Shown here: positions 1-9,256 of the stretch, in pieces
Layout of the letters: every line of letters starts with the position of its first letter
How positions within the stretch are numbered: position 1 is the stretch's first letter
From: an uncultured Solobacterium sp.
Lineage (GTDB): Bacteria; Bacillota_I; Bacilli_A; Erysipelotrichales; Erysipelotrichaceae
Direction: 5' to 3'
Assembly: GCA_927911475.1 (NCBI GenBank)
Contig: CAKMPP010000025.1
Coordinates: forward strand, 1-48,578
Length of the DNA: 48,578 nucleotides
Notes under the pieces: model-generated
Told to the model about the DNA's origin: nothing
The model's database searches: none
Seen by the model: only the letters and a program-made list of their open reading frames with translations
Program-made: the position numbers and the translations under genes

Positions 1-126
1 TTTTTTTACGGCTTCTGTGACCGTTTCAACTTCATGATTTTCGAGAAGAGATCTTGCTTGTATAACCTGGCTAAAGTATTCAGGCAGAATCTTTTTATGA
101 ACAATTAGATATTCAGAGTTTTGCAT
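1..126 (-). CDS. thrR: ACT-domain transcriptional regulator, ThrR/PheB (UPF0735) type, partial
   Basis: Only the first 42 codons are in the window; the gene runs off the left edge. The visible N-terminus (YLIVHKKILPEYF followed by a helix ending TVTEAVKK) resembles the start of the UPF0735 family, which combines an N-terminal helix-turn-helix with a C-terminal ACT amino-acid-sensing domain. In Bacillus subtilis a member of this family (PheB/ThrR) is reported to repress threonine biosynthesis genes. It starts 4 bp after the thrB stop, with an AGAGAGG ribosome site inside the end of thrB, so it is the last known gene of the leftward thrC-thrB operon. A role as local threonine regulator is inferred from family and context; the ACT domain itself is outside the window. 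Confidence 0.68.
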   Translation of the reverse strand, partial: MQNSEYLIVHKKILPEYFSQVIQARSLLENHEVETVTEAVKK

Positions 127-130
127 GTGC

Positions 131-1003
131 TTACCTCTCTATCTCTGTGCCATGATAGGCAACGTCTAATTGTAAACATTGCCAATGATTTGGAAGTGAA
201 GCAATCTTCAAACGTGCTGCTGTACTTAATTCCTTTTTCGCAATACATAAGCAGGTTGAACCAGAACCACTGATCAGTAAAATGCCATCGGTGTCTTCCT
301 TTACAATCTGCTGGGTTACCTCAAAGTTAGGAATTAACTTTTGACGATATGGTTCATGTACAATATCGTGTGTTGCGGCTGAAAGCAGGGGGAGATTTCC
401 TTCTTGTAATGCTTGTGATGTAAGAATTGCATTACTGATAGCTGTGGCTACATTAGTGCGTGAGTATGTATCAGGTAATACACGACGGGCCTTTTCTGTG
501 CTAACTTCAACATTAGGCACAAGAGCTGTATATTTCCAATCTTTGTGAATTGGTAGTGTATGTGATAAGAAGTGTTTCTCATCAATTGTCATGCCAGCAC
601 ATAGTCCTCCATATAAACATGGTGCAATATTGTCTGGATGACCTTCAATACTGCAGGCTAAGCGATAAATTTCTGCTTCGCTCAGAATATTGTTGTGTAA
701 AATACTAGCAGCGACTAAGCCACCAATGATAAAAGAGGCACTACTACCTAATCCACGGCTAATTGGAATATGACAATCAAAGATAACGTGAATCGGATCA
801 TATTTACCGATTGTCTCACAACCAAGGCGATATGCCTGTAGGAAGAGGTTGTTGTCATTATTGTATTCTTCGTCAACATTCTCTAGGAAGTTATGGTCAT
901 ATTTTTCAACTTGGAAAATATTATATAGCTTTAGCGCAATACCAAGACAATCAAATCCAGAACCAAGGTTAGCGGATGTGGCAGGAGTTTTAATTGTGAT
1001 CAT
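131..1003 (-). CDS. thrB: Homoserine kinase
   Basis: A 290-residue GHMP-family kinase that phosphorylates homoserine to O-phosphohomoserine, the substrate of threonine synthase. The N-terminal TPATSANLGSGFDCLG segment and the ATP-binding glycine/serine loop PISRGLGSSAS (around residue 80) are typical of ThrB, as is GHPDNIAPCLYGG (around 120). Length matches the family. Its start overlaps the end of thrC by 14 bp, implying translational coupling in a leftward thrC-thrB-thrR operon. No frame damage is seen. Confidence 0.93.
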   Translation of the reverse strand: MITIKTPATSANLGSGFDCLGIALKLYNIFQVEKYDHNFLENVDEEYNNDNNLFLQAYRLGCETIGKYDPIHVIFDCHIPISRGLGSSASFIIGGLVAASILHNNILSEAEIYRLACSIEGHPDNIAPCLYGGLCAGMTIDEKHFLSHTLPIHKDWKYTALVPNVEVSTEKARRVLPDTYSRTNVATAISNAILTSQALQEGNLPLLSAATHDIVHEPYRQKLIPNFEVTQQIVKEDTDGILLISGSGSTCLCIAKKELSTAARLKIASLPNHWQCLQLDVAYHGTEIER

Positions 1004-2479
1004 GTTGTAGACCCTCCAAGCGCTTTGCGATCGTGGCTAATGCGTCTTCTTTCTTAACCGTGTTTGTAAAGCGAATTTTCATATCTTTTAAGCATGCAAG
1101 ATTCTTTGGGATTGCAATAGATGTGTAGTCATGTAATGCATTCATCGCTTCGAATTCATCAGTACAAGACTTTTCTGTTAAAGCTGTATAAACATCCTTG
1201 GCAAACTTATAGGCACTTGCAGTAGATAATACGATACATGGTGTATTGTCATTTGAATCCTGTTTGTATGCATGACATGCATGTACAGCGACCGCTGTAT
1301 GTGGATCAATGAGGATATGTTCCTTATGGAAAGTATCATGTATTACTTTCTTGCATTCATCTTCTGAGCAATCATATGCCGCAAAGCTTTCTTGTAGTTG
1401 TTTGCGTAAATCATCAGAGATTGTGTATTGGCCATCGTTCTTTAGAGAAGACATATATTGGTTGATTAACGTATCATTATGATTGCTGAGAAGGAATAAT
1501 AGACGCTCTAAGTTACTAGAAACTAAGATATCCATTGATGGGGATATCGTTGGAATAAATGCTCGGTTCGCATTGTATGTACCTGTTCGAATGAATTCTG
1601 TTAGAACATTGTTGGAATTTGAAGCACAAACTAACTTCTTGACTGGTAAGCCTAGTTGTTTTGCAAGAAATCCAGCGAGTATATTACCAAAGTTACCACT
1701 GGTACAACAAAGTTAACGACATCTCCCAATTGAATATCACCGTGATTTACAAGTTTTGCGTAAGAGTCAAAATAATAGACAATCTGCGGTATCAAGCGAC
1801 CGATGTTAATGGAGTTAGCAGAGGAAAGTTTCATGTGTTTGCATGCATCTAGCACAACTGGATCTTTCATCGCATCCTTTACTATACGTTGGCAATCATC
1901 GAAGTTACCTTTGACAGCGATGACTTCAACATTTTTGCCAAGTGATGTTTGCATTTGTCTCTTTTGGATATCGGATACACCGATTTCTGGATAGAGTACT
2001 GTAATAGCAGTGTTTTTAACATCTGCGAAACCATTGATTGCGGCTTTGCCGGTATCACCGCTTGTAGCAGTCAAAATGGAGATGAGGTCATTTTCATTCT
2101 GGTTTTGGTATGCGGCTGTTAATAGATGTGGTAGTAGTGTAAGGGCTACATCTTTAAAGGCGCTAGTTGGACCATGCCATAATTCCATGAGCCAACCATC
2201 GCTGTATTTACGTAGTGGTGCTACTTCGTTGTTTTCAAATGAGTTTTGATAGGCATTTTGAACACATTGTTGGATTTGTTCATGACTAAAGTCACTTAAA
2301 AAAAGAGATAGAATGTATTGGGCTAGCTCTAAATAACTCATCTTGAGGGTAGAGGCTAAATCTACCTTTTGATTAAGTGCTTGTGGTGTATAGAGTCCGC
2401 CATCATCAGCGAGACCTTGGATAATCGCTTCAGAAACGGATACGGTTTTTTCCTTATTTCGTGTACTAATATATTTCAT
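990..2479 (-). CDS. thrC: Threonine synthase, interrupted by one frameshift
   Basis: PLP enzyme converting O-phosphohomoserine to threonine. The N-terminal part begins MKYISTRNKEKTV at 2479 with an AAGAAGGAAG ribosome site; a longer upstream reading has no supporting site. The PLP lysine lies in GPTSAFKDVAL and the serine-rich SSANSINIGRL motif is present. Near 1697-1702 the frame breaks exactly at the phosphate-binding loop: the expected VP(S/T)GNFGNI is read out of frame and resumes one base later, continuing as AGFLAK and ending at 990. Adding one base (CCAGTGG to CCAAGTGG) gives a 496-residue protein, the usual length. Probably a sequencing error rather than a real pseudogene, since thrB and hom are intact. 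Confidence 0.88.
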
Positions 2480-2491
2480 AGGGCTTCCTTC

Positions 2492-2546
2492 TTGTTTCAA
2501 ATATAGAAAAATGATACACTGTTTGTGTTTTAAATACAAGTGTATC
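2492..2546. promoter_or_regulatory. Divergent thrC/hom promoter region with inverted-repeat operator candidate
   Basis: The gap between thrC and hom is only 89 bp. For hom a TTGTTT (2492-2497) and TACACT (2515-2520) pair is spaced by 17 bp. For thrC a TTGTAT/TATCAT pair on the minus strand (2539-2534 and 2516-2511) is also spaced by 17. A perfect inverted repeat, GATACACT at 2513-2520 and AGTGTATC at 2539-2546, covers the hom -10 box and the edge of the thrC -35 box. One dimeric repressor here could silence both arms; ThrR is the obvious candidate. The promoters and the regulator link are inferred. Confidence 0.5.
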
Positions 2547-2568
2547 TATTTTAGAAACAGAGGTTTGT

Positions 2569-3726
2569 ATGAAGATTGGGTTATTGGGGCACGGAACAGT
2601 CGGTTCTGGTGTTAGAAAAATTGTTGATGAAAAGAAGACAAAAGAAATCTCAGAGCTAGAGATTTCTAAGATATTAGTGCGCCATGAAAAGGATATTACG
2701 GATCAGCGCATGACAGTAGATATTCATGACATCGTGGATGATCCTGCAATTGATGTGGTAGTGGAATGTATCGGTGGTGATGAGCCGGCATTTAGTTATG
2801 TTCAAGCGGCGTTATTCAATGGAAAGCATGTTGTGACAAGCAATAAGAAGATGTTGGTGAATCATTTGGGAGAACTATTAGAAACCGCACGTACACGCGG
2901 TGTTAGTTTGAAGTATGAAGCTGCGTGTGGTGGCGGAATACCTTGGATGAGTAATTTAGATCGTACGAAGCGGATCGATGATATTGAAAGCTTCCGTGGT
3001 ATTTTCAATGGAACTACGAACTACATCTTAAGTAAAATGAGTGATGAAGGTTCAGAGTTTGTGGTTGCATTAAAAGAAGCGCAAGATTGTGGTTATGCTG
3101 AATTTGATCCATCAGATGATATTGATGGTATGGATACAGCGTATAAAGTAGTACTTTCAAGTTATAAAGGTTTTGGTATTCTTGCAAATATTCAGGATAT
3201 TGATATCTATGGGATTCGTCATATCAGTGCAAAGGATATTGCATACGCATGCAAGCATGGTTATGTATGCAAATTAATCGGCTCAGGTGTAAAGTCTGAT
3301 CGTAGTGTAAGTGGCACTGTTATTCCAACATTTATTCCAAAGCAGAATATCTTTGCGACAATACCAGCGAACTTTAATGCGATTGAAAGTGATTCTAAAA
3401 CACTTGGTAAGATGACTTATGTGGGTCAGGGTGCAGGCTCTTATCCAACGGCACATGCGGTTGTGCAGGATGTAATTGATTTAGTACTTCATCAAGATAC
3501 TGAGGTTTCATTTGGAGTAAGTGTTTGCGTAGATAACAAGAGTCGAGTGTCTTCGTTCTATGTACGTTCTGTTAATCTAAATCGTACGGAAGAAGTAATA
3601 GAAGAAAGAATTGATGAAGATACATGCATTACAAAGAGAATGTCTTTTGTGGAGTTGGCTTCTGTGATGAAGACATTGGAAGATAATGCGGTATTTGTAG
3701 CGGAGGTAATGCATGATTGTAAGTAA
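2569..3726 (+). CDS. hom: Homoserine dehydrogenase, short form without ACT domain
   Basis: Reduces aspartate semialdehyde to homoserine with NAD(P)H. The N-terminal Rossmann loop is GLLGHGTVGSG; the substrate region includes KYEAACGGGIPW and FNGTTNYILSKM (around residue 145), both diagnostic for Hom. At 385 residues it stops soon after the catalytic domain, so it lacks the C-terminal ACT domain that makes many homologues threonine-sensitive. AGAGG six bases before the ATG supports the start. It overlaps the aspartokinase gene by 14 bp and heads a hom-lysC-asd operon divergent from thrC. With the enzyme-level sensor absent, transcriptional control may carry more weight (inference). Confidence 0.93.
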   Translation: MKIGLLGHGTVGSGVRKIVDEKKTKEISELEISKILVRHEKDITDQRMTVDIHDIVDDPAIDVVVECIGGDEPAFSYVQAALFNGKHVVTSNKKMLVNHLGELLETARTRGVSLKYEAACGGGIPWMSNLDRTKRIDDIESFRGIFNGTTNYILSKMSDEGSEFVVALKEAQDCGYAEFDPSDDIDGMDTAYKVVLSSYKGFGILANIQDIDIYGIRHISAKDIAYACKHGYVCKLIGSGVKSDRSVSGTVIPTFIPKQNIFATIPANFNAIESDSKTLGKMTYVGQGAGSYPTAHAVVQDVIDLVLHQDTEVSFGVSVCVDNKSRVSSFYVRSVNLNRTEEVIEERIDEDTCITKRMSFVELASVMKTLEDNAVFVAEVMHDCK

Positions 3727-5050
3727 ATTTGGTGGTTCTTCTGTAGCCAGTAAAGAACAGTTTGAAAAAGTAAAACGTATCGTAGATGCGAATGTAAGTC
3801 GTAAGTTTATTGTTGTTAGTGCATGCGGTAAAGAGAACCGTGATGATTACAAGGTAACAGACTTACTATATCTTTTACATGCACATATAAATTATGGTGT
3901 ATCCTATGAAACAATCTTTAATCTTGTAAAAGCGAAATATCAACGTATCTGTGATTCACTTGGCTTAAAGATTGATTTAGAAAAAGAGTTTGCAAGTGTT
4001 AAAGAGATGTTAGATGCGCATGCGCCTGTAGATTATATCGTTTCTCGTGGTGAGTATTTAACAGCACGATGCATGGCAGAATATTTAGGCGCAGAGTTTT
4101 TAGATGCAAAAGATATTATCGCCTTTAAATATAATGGTGATTTTGACTTTGATCAGATTAAGCAAAATTTGGATAAGGTTATGGACGTGGACAAGAAGTA
4201 TGTTATCCCAGGTTTCTATGGGGCTTTACCAAATGGACAAATTAAAGTTATGAGCCGTGGTGGAAGTGATATTACGGGTTCAATCTTAGCCAATATCGTA
4301 GATGCGGAAGTCTATGAGAACTGGACAGATGTATCTGGTATCTTAGTTTCAGATCCACGTATCATTGATAATCCACAGCAGATTCCAGTTATTACATATA
4401 GTGAACTTCGTGGAATGAGCTACATGGGTGCGAATGTACTCCATGATGATGCAATCTTCCCAGTACGTGAAAAGAATATTCCTATCCATATTTTAAATAC
4501 AAATGACCCAGAGAATCCTGGTACATTTATTCAAGATGATTGTGAAGAATACGATAAAGCAAACGGTACTTCAACCGTTACAGGTATTACAGGACGTAGA
4601 GACTACGCTTCCTTTACAGTTGTAAAGAGTCATAGTTCAACAGAAGTTGGTTTCTTACGTAGATTATTGTTTATCTTTGAGGAGTATCACATCTCAATCG
4701 AAAGTGTTCCAATTACAGTTGATACATTTACTGTGATTGTACAAAAGGGTGCAATTGAACAGTGCAAGTATGAGATTCTTGCAAAGATTAAGAAAGAATT
4801 AGAACCAGATGAGTTGATGTTAGAAGAAGACTTAGCGATGGTAGCTATTGTAGGTAGAGGTATGAAACAAGTACCTGGTGCTTCGGGACAACTTTTAAGC
4901 GAGTTTGGTAATCATAAGATTAATATTAAAGTCATTAACCAGAGTGCAGATGAATTATCTGTTGTGGTAGGTGTATCTAATTATGACTTCCACAATGCGA
5001 TTCGCTGTATTTATGATAGATTTATTCAAGAAGAGAGGGAACATGCATGA
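3713..5050 (+). CDS. lysC: Aspartate kinase, monofunctional
   Basis: First enzyme of the aspartate family pathway, making aspartyl phosphate from aspartate and ATP. It begins with the KFGGSSVA signature and has SRGEYLTA and the SRGGSDITGS active-site region (near residue 180), followed by two C-terminal ACT modules (from about residue 300, around TVVKSHSSTEVGF and VAIVGRGMKQVPG). The 445-residue length fits a monofunctional aspartokinase of the clostridial type. It overlaps hom by 14 bp and asd by 4 bp (ATGA), so the three are translationally coupled. Which end product it senses cannot be read from sequence alone. Confidence 0.92.
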   Translation: MIVSKFGGSSVASKEQFEKVKRIVDANVSRKFIVVSACGKENRDDYKVTDLLYLLHAHINYGVSYETIFNLVKAKYQRICDSLGLKIDLEKEFASVKEMLDAHAPVDYIVSRGEYLTARCMAEYLGAEFLDAKDIIAFKYNGDFDFDQIKQNLDKVMDVDKKYVIPGFYGALPNGQIKVMSRGGSDITGSILANIVDAEVYENWTDVSGILVSDPRIIDNPQQIPVITYSELRGMSYMGANVLHDDAIFPVREKNIPIHILNTNDPENPGTFIQDDCEEYDKANGTSTVTGITGRRDYASFTVVKSHSSTEVGFLRRLLFIFEEYHISIESVPITVDTFTVIVQKGAIEQCKYEILAKIKKELEPDELMLEEDLAMVAIVGRGMKQVPGASGQLLSEFGNHKINIKVINQSADELSVVVGVSNYDFHNAIRCIYDRFIQEEREHA

Positions 5051-6033
5051 AAATTGGAATTTTAGGTGCGACAGGTGCTGTCGGTAGACAGATGCTAGAA
5101 TGCATTGAAGAACAAAACCTTGCAGTAGAAGAATTACGTTTATTTTCCAGTCCAAAATCAGCTGGACGTGTATTATCGTTTCATGGCGAAGGAATCACTG
5201 TGCAAGTTGTAGATGAGCATTCTTTTGAAGGATTAGATTATGTGCTTGGTGCAGTATCCAACACCCTTATTAAGGAATATTTACCTTTGATTCAAAAAGC
5301 AAATGCAGTACTCATTGATAACTCCAGTGCTTTCCGTTTACAGGATGATGTACCGTTAGTTGTACCAGAGATTAACGGTGAAGATGCACTTGGTCATCAG
5401 GGTGTAGTTGCTAATCCAAACTGTTCTACGATTATTGCCTTTATGGCACTTGCACCAATTCATCGTTTATCCAAAATCAAGCATGTAACTGCGACAACAT
5501 TCCAAGCTGTTAGTGGTGCAGGTGTTGAAGGCATGCGTGAATTACGTGAGCAGATTTTACAGCTTGATAAGGGGGAAGAGGTTCATCCAAATGTCTTCCC
5601 AGCACAGATTGCTTATAACTGTATTGCTCAGATTGGTTCGTATCTAGACAATGGTTATACAACAGAAGAAATGAAGATGCACAATGAGGGCCGTAAAATC
5701 ATGCATGCGGATGATTTGCAGGTAAACTGCACGTGTGTACGTGTACCGGTATATCGCTCCCACTCAATTTCTTTGACAGTTGAAACAGAACAAGAATTAT
5801 CCTTGGATGTGATTCGAAAAGAGATGAAAAACTTCCCAGGTGTTGAGCTCATTGAAGACCATGTTCCTACCCCAGTAGAAACTTCAAATCAAGACATTGT
5901 ATATATAGGACGTGTACGCAAGGATACAAGTCGTGCAAATAGTATTAGTCTTTGGTGTTGTGGAGATCAGATTCGTAAAGGTGCTGCTTCCAATGCGGTT
6001 AGTATTATGACCTATTTAGAAAAAAGTAGATGA
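5047..6033 (+). CDS. asd: Aspartate-semialdehyde dehydrogenase
   Basis: Reductively dephosphorylates aspartyl phosphate to aspartate semialdehyde, the branch-point for lysine and threonine. The NADP loop GATGAVGRQM is at the N-terminus, the nucleophilic cysteine is in NPNCSTI (about residue 128), and AVSGAGVEGM follows. The later H-S-I-S-L segment is also typical. At 328 residues it matches the Gram-positive type. Start codon overlaps the aspartokinase stop (ATGA). It ends the rightward arm of the threonine cluster. Confidence 0.94.
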   Translation: MKIGILGATGAVGRQMLECIEEQNLAVEELRLFSSPKSAGRVLSFHGEGITVQVVDEHSFEGLDYVLGAVSNTLIKEYLPLIQKANAVLIDNSSAFRLQDDVPLVVPEINGEDALGHQGVVANPNCSTIIAFMALAPIHRLSKIKHVTATTFQAVSGAGVEGMRELREQILQLDKGEEVHPNVFPAQIAYNCIAQIGSYLDNGYTTEEMKMHNEGRKIMHADDLQVNCTCVRVPVYRSHSISLTVETEQELSLDVIRKEMKNFPGVELIEDHVPTPVETSNQDIVYIGRVRKDTSRANSISLWCCGDQIRKGAASNAVSIMTYLEKSR

Positions 6034-6101
6034 TGTTTCCGTTAGGGTATTTTAGTTAGATGTGCTAAAATATGACGTATAGAGACAGAGAGGAGACAAC
6101 T

Positions 6102-6614
6102 ATGTTAAATAGACTATTTGGTGCTCTTGCGGTGGCTGTCGGTGTTGGTGCAGTCGTTGCAGTAAAACTATTAAAAGATCAGAAAGAAACTGAAAATAAA
6201 GAAGTAGAAGATGATAATGAAGTACATTTTATAACCTTGTCAGATGGAGATGGAGTAGCACAGCCTACTTACGACGCAAGTGATCGTTCTCCAGAAGTAC
6301 AGGAAGTATGTGGTGTATATCCATATCTTAATCCAGACTTTGTAGAAGAATTGCTAGCAGAAGCTAGTTCCTTAAATGGTATGTTTGAACAAGATACACT
6401 TGTGACAATTCATCACTATGTATCATTCGATAACGAAAAAAACCGTGAGGCTTTCTGTGATATCATGACGGCTGCTGGCTACGAATGTGCAGAAGAAGGT
6501 ATTACAAAGAAAGTGTTCGTGGAAGATGGTGCTATTATCAGCGACATCTTAAACGTTGCCAACCAAGCATCCGTATTGAACGGTAACTACCAGAACTACT
6601 CTATTCAGAAGTAG
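6102..6614 (+). CDS. Hypothetical protein with N-terminal membrane anchor
   Basis: A 170-residue protein that I do not recognise. Starting at the ATG at 6102, preceded by GAGGAG, it opens with a hydrophobic segment (LFGALAVAVGVGAVVAVKLL, residues 4-23) followed by a charged acidic/lysine linker, so it is probably membrane-anchored or secreted. The C-terminal ~100 residues form a compact soluble domain rich in acidic residues (YPYLNPDFVEELL to the end). A longer reading from 6072 is possible but has no ribosome site. It is a single transcription unit: a TAAAAT box lies near 6066 and a strong hairpin terminator follows at 6635. Confidence 0.7.
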   Translation: MLNRLFGALAVAVGVGAVVAVKLLKDQKETENKEVEDDNEVHFITLSDGDGVAQPTYDASDRSPEVQEVCGVYPYLNPDFVEELLAEASSLNGMFEQDTLVTIHHYVSFDNEKNREAFCDIMTAAGYECAEEGITKKVFVEDGAIISDILNVANQASVLNGNYQNYSIQK

Positions 6615-6634
6615 GAATAAACAAGTTTTCATAA

Positions 6635-6666
6635 GAAAAAAGTTGGAGTGAAAGCTTCAACTTTTT
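6635..6666 (+). terminator. Rho-independent terminator
   Basis: AAAAAGTTGGAG pairs with CTTCAACTTTTT across a short loop, ending in a T run, 20 bp after the stop at 6614. The A-rich upstream arm makes it potentially bidirectional. Confidence 0.8.
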
Positions 6667-6715
6667 ATACGATTTTATGAATTTGATGTAAATTCACTAG
6701 ATTCAAGTCTGTAGT

Positions 6716-6745
6716 TTGAGTGTAAGTGAAAAAGAATGATATAAT
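6716..6745 (+). promoter_or_regulatory. Sigma-A type promoter of the ecf-truA operon
   Basis: TTGAGT (6716-6721) and TATAAT (6740-6745) with 18-bp spacing lie 56 bp before the ecfA1 start and just after the upstream terminator. This is the only good promoter match in the gap. Confidence 0.7.
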
Positions 6746-6801
6746 ATGCACGCTTTGTAGAGATACAGAAGCTGCGTAAGAAGTACAGGAGATAAGAGCA
6801 C

Positions 6802-7629
6802 ATGGGGATTATAGAAGTAAAAAATCTCAGTTTTGCATATGATGAAAGTGCCAAGACAATTGATGAAGTTTCCTTTTCTATCGAGGAAGGGACCTATACA
6901 ACAATTATTGGACACAACGGTAGTGGAAAATCCACAATTGCGAAGCTAATTGCGGGTCTTTTAGAGAAGGCTTCCGGTTCAATTATGGTTGATGACATGG
7001 AATTAAATGTCGAAAACTTAAGTAAAATTCGTTCCAATATCGGTATTGTTTTTCAGAATCCAGATAACCAGTTTATTGGTTCAACGGTGAGAGATGATAT
7101 CGCTTTTGGACTTGAAAATCATTGTGTGCCGCAAGAAGATATGGACCGTATCATCGAAGAAAACGCAGCTCTTGTTGGAATGACGAAGTATCTAAATCAA
7201 GAACCTACACGATTGAGTGGTGGACAGAAACAGCGTGTTGCGATTGCAGGTGTACTCGCAATGAAGCCAAAGATTCTCATCTTTGATGAAGCAACATCGA
7301 TGTTAGACCCACAAGGAAAAGATGAAATCAAACGAGTTATTACAGAATTACATGGTGAAAGCAAGTTGACGATTCTTTCTATTACACATGACATTGATGA
7401 AGTCGCTAAGAGTGATTATGTGATTGCGATGGATGGTGGTCATGTGGCAATGACAGGAACACCCAAGGAAATCTTTAAAGATTCAGAGAAGTTAAAGAAG
7501 ATGAAGTTTGATATTCCTTTCAGCTTAAAGCTGAGTGAAAAATTGCAGGCATGTGGTCTGCATGTTTCATCACATATTACACAGGAAGGACTGGTGGAAG
7601 AATTATGCCAATTACATTCGAGCATGTAA
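6802..7629 (+). CDS. ecfA1: ECF transporter ATPase subunit 1
   Basis: One of the two nucleotide-binding subunits of an energy-coupling-factor vitamin/metal importer. Walker A is GHNGSGKST (about residue 37), the Q-loop is VFQNPDNQF, the ABC signature is LSGGQKQR and Walker B is ILIFDEAT, then an ITHDIDE switch histidine. AGGAGATAAGAGCAC precedes the ATG. The 275-residue length is normal. No substrate-binding S component lies here, so the module is probably shared by S components encoded elsewhere, as in group II ECF systems. It overlaps ecfA2. Confidence 0.95.
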   Translation: MGIIEVKNLSFAYDESAKTIDEVSFSIEEGTYTTIIGHNGSGKSTIAKLIAGLLEKASGSIMVDDMELNVENLSKIRSNIGIVFQNPDNQFIGSTVRDDIAFGLENHCVPQEDMDRIIEENAALVGMTKYLNQEPTRLSGGQKQRVAIAGVLAMKPKILIFDEATSMLDPQGKDEIKRVITELHGESKLTILSITHDIDEVAKSDYVIAMDGGHVAMTGTPKEIFKDSEKLKKMKFDIPFSLKLSEKLQACGLHVSSHITQEGLVEELCQLHSSM

Positions 7630-8463
7630 AACATATTTATAGCACCGGTACACCTTACCAATATGACGCTTTAAAGGATATTAACCTTAATATTACAGAA
7701 AATAAAATTACAGCGATTATCGGACAGACAGGTTCAGGTAAGAGTACGCTAATTCAACATTTAAATGCATTACTATTACCAACTGAAGGAACAATTCACA
7801 TTCTTGATCGTACAATAGACGCAAAAGAAACACCGAAGAAACTGAAGTCTTTACGTGGTGATGTCGGTCTTGTCTTCCAGTTCCTGAATATCAGTTATTT
7901 GAAGAAACTGTTTTGAAGGATGTTGCGTTTGGTCCAAAGAACTTTGGATGTACAGAAGAAGAGGCTATTAAAAAAGCAAAGGACGCATTAAAACTAGTTG
8001 GCCTAGGTGTTGAGAATTATGAAAAGAGCCCACTGGAATTATCTGGTGGACAAAAGAGAAGAACGGCGATTGCAGGTATCCTAGCGATGGATCCAAAGAT
8101 TATTGTCTTGGATGAGCCGACGGCTGGTCTTGATCCAATCGGTACGGTACAGATGATGGAATTATTCTATGCATTGAATCGTAAATACAATAAGACAGTG
8201 CTAATCGTATCACATGATATGGAGCAGGTTTATAAATATTGTGATGAAGTGGTTGTAGTGGAAGACGGAACAATCCGTTTCATGATAGTACAAAGAAGTT
8301 CTTTGATAATTCTGAGCTATGCCGCAGTATGAATATTTTACCGCCTGCATTGATTCAGATGAAAGATAGCTTGCGTAAGAAGGGATTTGAGATTTCAGAT
8401 GAAATTAATGATATTCCAACGCTTGCGAAAGAAATCGTAAGGCAGGTGAAGAATCATGGGTAA
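7605..8463 (+). CDS. ecfA2: ECF transporter ATPase subunit 2, two frameshifts
   Basis: Second ECF ATPase. It starts at MPITFEHVKHIY (7605) with GGTGGAAG upstream, inside the end of ecfA1. Walker A is GQTGSGKST; signature LSGGQKRR; Walker B IIVLDEPTAGLD; switch SHDMEQ. The frame breaks twice. At about 7883 the expected VFQFPEYQLFEETV reads out of frame unless CC is restored to CCC. At about 8281 RFHDSTKKFF is lost unless TTCATG becomes TTCCATG. With both bases added the protein is 286 residues and ends at 8463, overlapping the ecfT start by 8 bp. Both sites are short C runs, so sequencing error is the likely cause. Confidence 0.9.
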
Positions 8464-9256
8464 TTTTACACTAGGACGGTATCTGCCATTAGATTCTCCA
8501 GTTCATAAGATGGATCCACGTGCAAAGATTATTGCAATGTTAGTGATGTTAATTGCGGTGTTTATTCCGGCCGGTTGGATTGGTTATGGAGTTATCTTTG
8601 TAGTAGCCGCTAGTACGATACTTATCTCGAAGCTAAGCTTTGGTTTTATTTGGAAATCCATGAAGCCAATGCTATTGATGTTATTCTTCTTATTAATCAT
8701 CAATGCATTTGTAATGAAGACAGGAGAACCATTACTAACACTTGGAAGTTTTGTAATCTATAGTGGTGCAGTATTCCAAACACTTTATATTGCGATTCGA
8801 CTTATGTTGATGATTATGATTACAACATGTCTAACAGCCACAACAAAACCTCTAGATATGACTTTAGGTATTGAAGATTTATTGATGCCTTTAAAGAGAT
8901 TCCATGTACCAGCGCATGAGATTGCAATGTTAATTAGTATTGCGTTACGTTTCATTCCAGACTTAATTGAAGAAACACAGCGTATTATGAAGGCACAACA
9001 ATCACGTGGTGTTGATATGAAGGAAGGCAAACTCATGGAGAGAGTCATGGCGATTCTTTCTCTGATTGTTCCATTATTCGTATCTGCTTTACAACGTGCG
9101 GAAGATCTTGCGAATGCTATGGAGGCTAGAGGTTATGCGCCAGGAGAAAAGCGCACACGGTATAAAGTCTTAAAGATGGAAAAACGTGATTATTTCTTAT
9201 TACTTGGTGCCTTTACAACTCTAATTGTGATGATTGGATTGGCGATTCTATTATGA
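8456..9256 (+). CDS. ecfT: ECF transporter transmembrane subunit EcfT
   Basis: Membrane scaffold that couples the two ATPases to the substrate-binding S component. The 266-residue sequence has about five to six hydrophobic segments plus the N-terminal LDSPVHKMDPRAKI motif typical of EcfT. The two short coupling-helix motifs appear as QQSRGVD (about 182) and NAMEARGY (about 220), corresponding to the conserved A-R-G signatures that contact the ATPases. It overlaps ecfA2 and truA, in the order conserved across Firmicutes. Confidence 0.93.
   Translation: MGNFTLGRYLPLDSPVHKMDPRAKIIAMLVMLIAVFIPAGWIGYGVIFVVAASTILISKLSFGFIWKSMKPMLLMLFFLLIINAFVMKTGEPLLTLGSFVIYSGAVFQTLYIAIRLMLMIMITTCLTATTKPLDMTLGIEDLLMPLKRFHVPAHEIAMLISIALRFIPDLIEETQRIMKAQQSRGVDMKEGKLMERVMAILSLIVPLFVSALQRAEDLANAMEARGYAPGEKRTRYKVLKMEKRDYFLLLGAFTTLIVMIGLAILL

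Noticed and set aside
2480..2568. T-box or amino-acid riboswitch in the thrC/hom gap
   Set aside because: The gap is only 89 bp, with no T-box motif, long leader or terminator hairpin.
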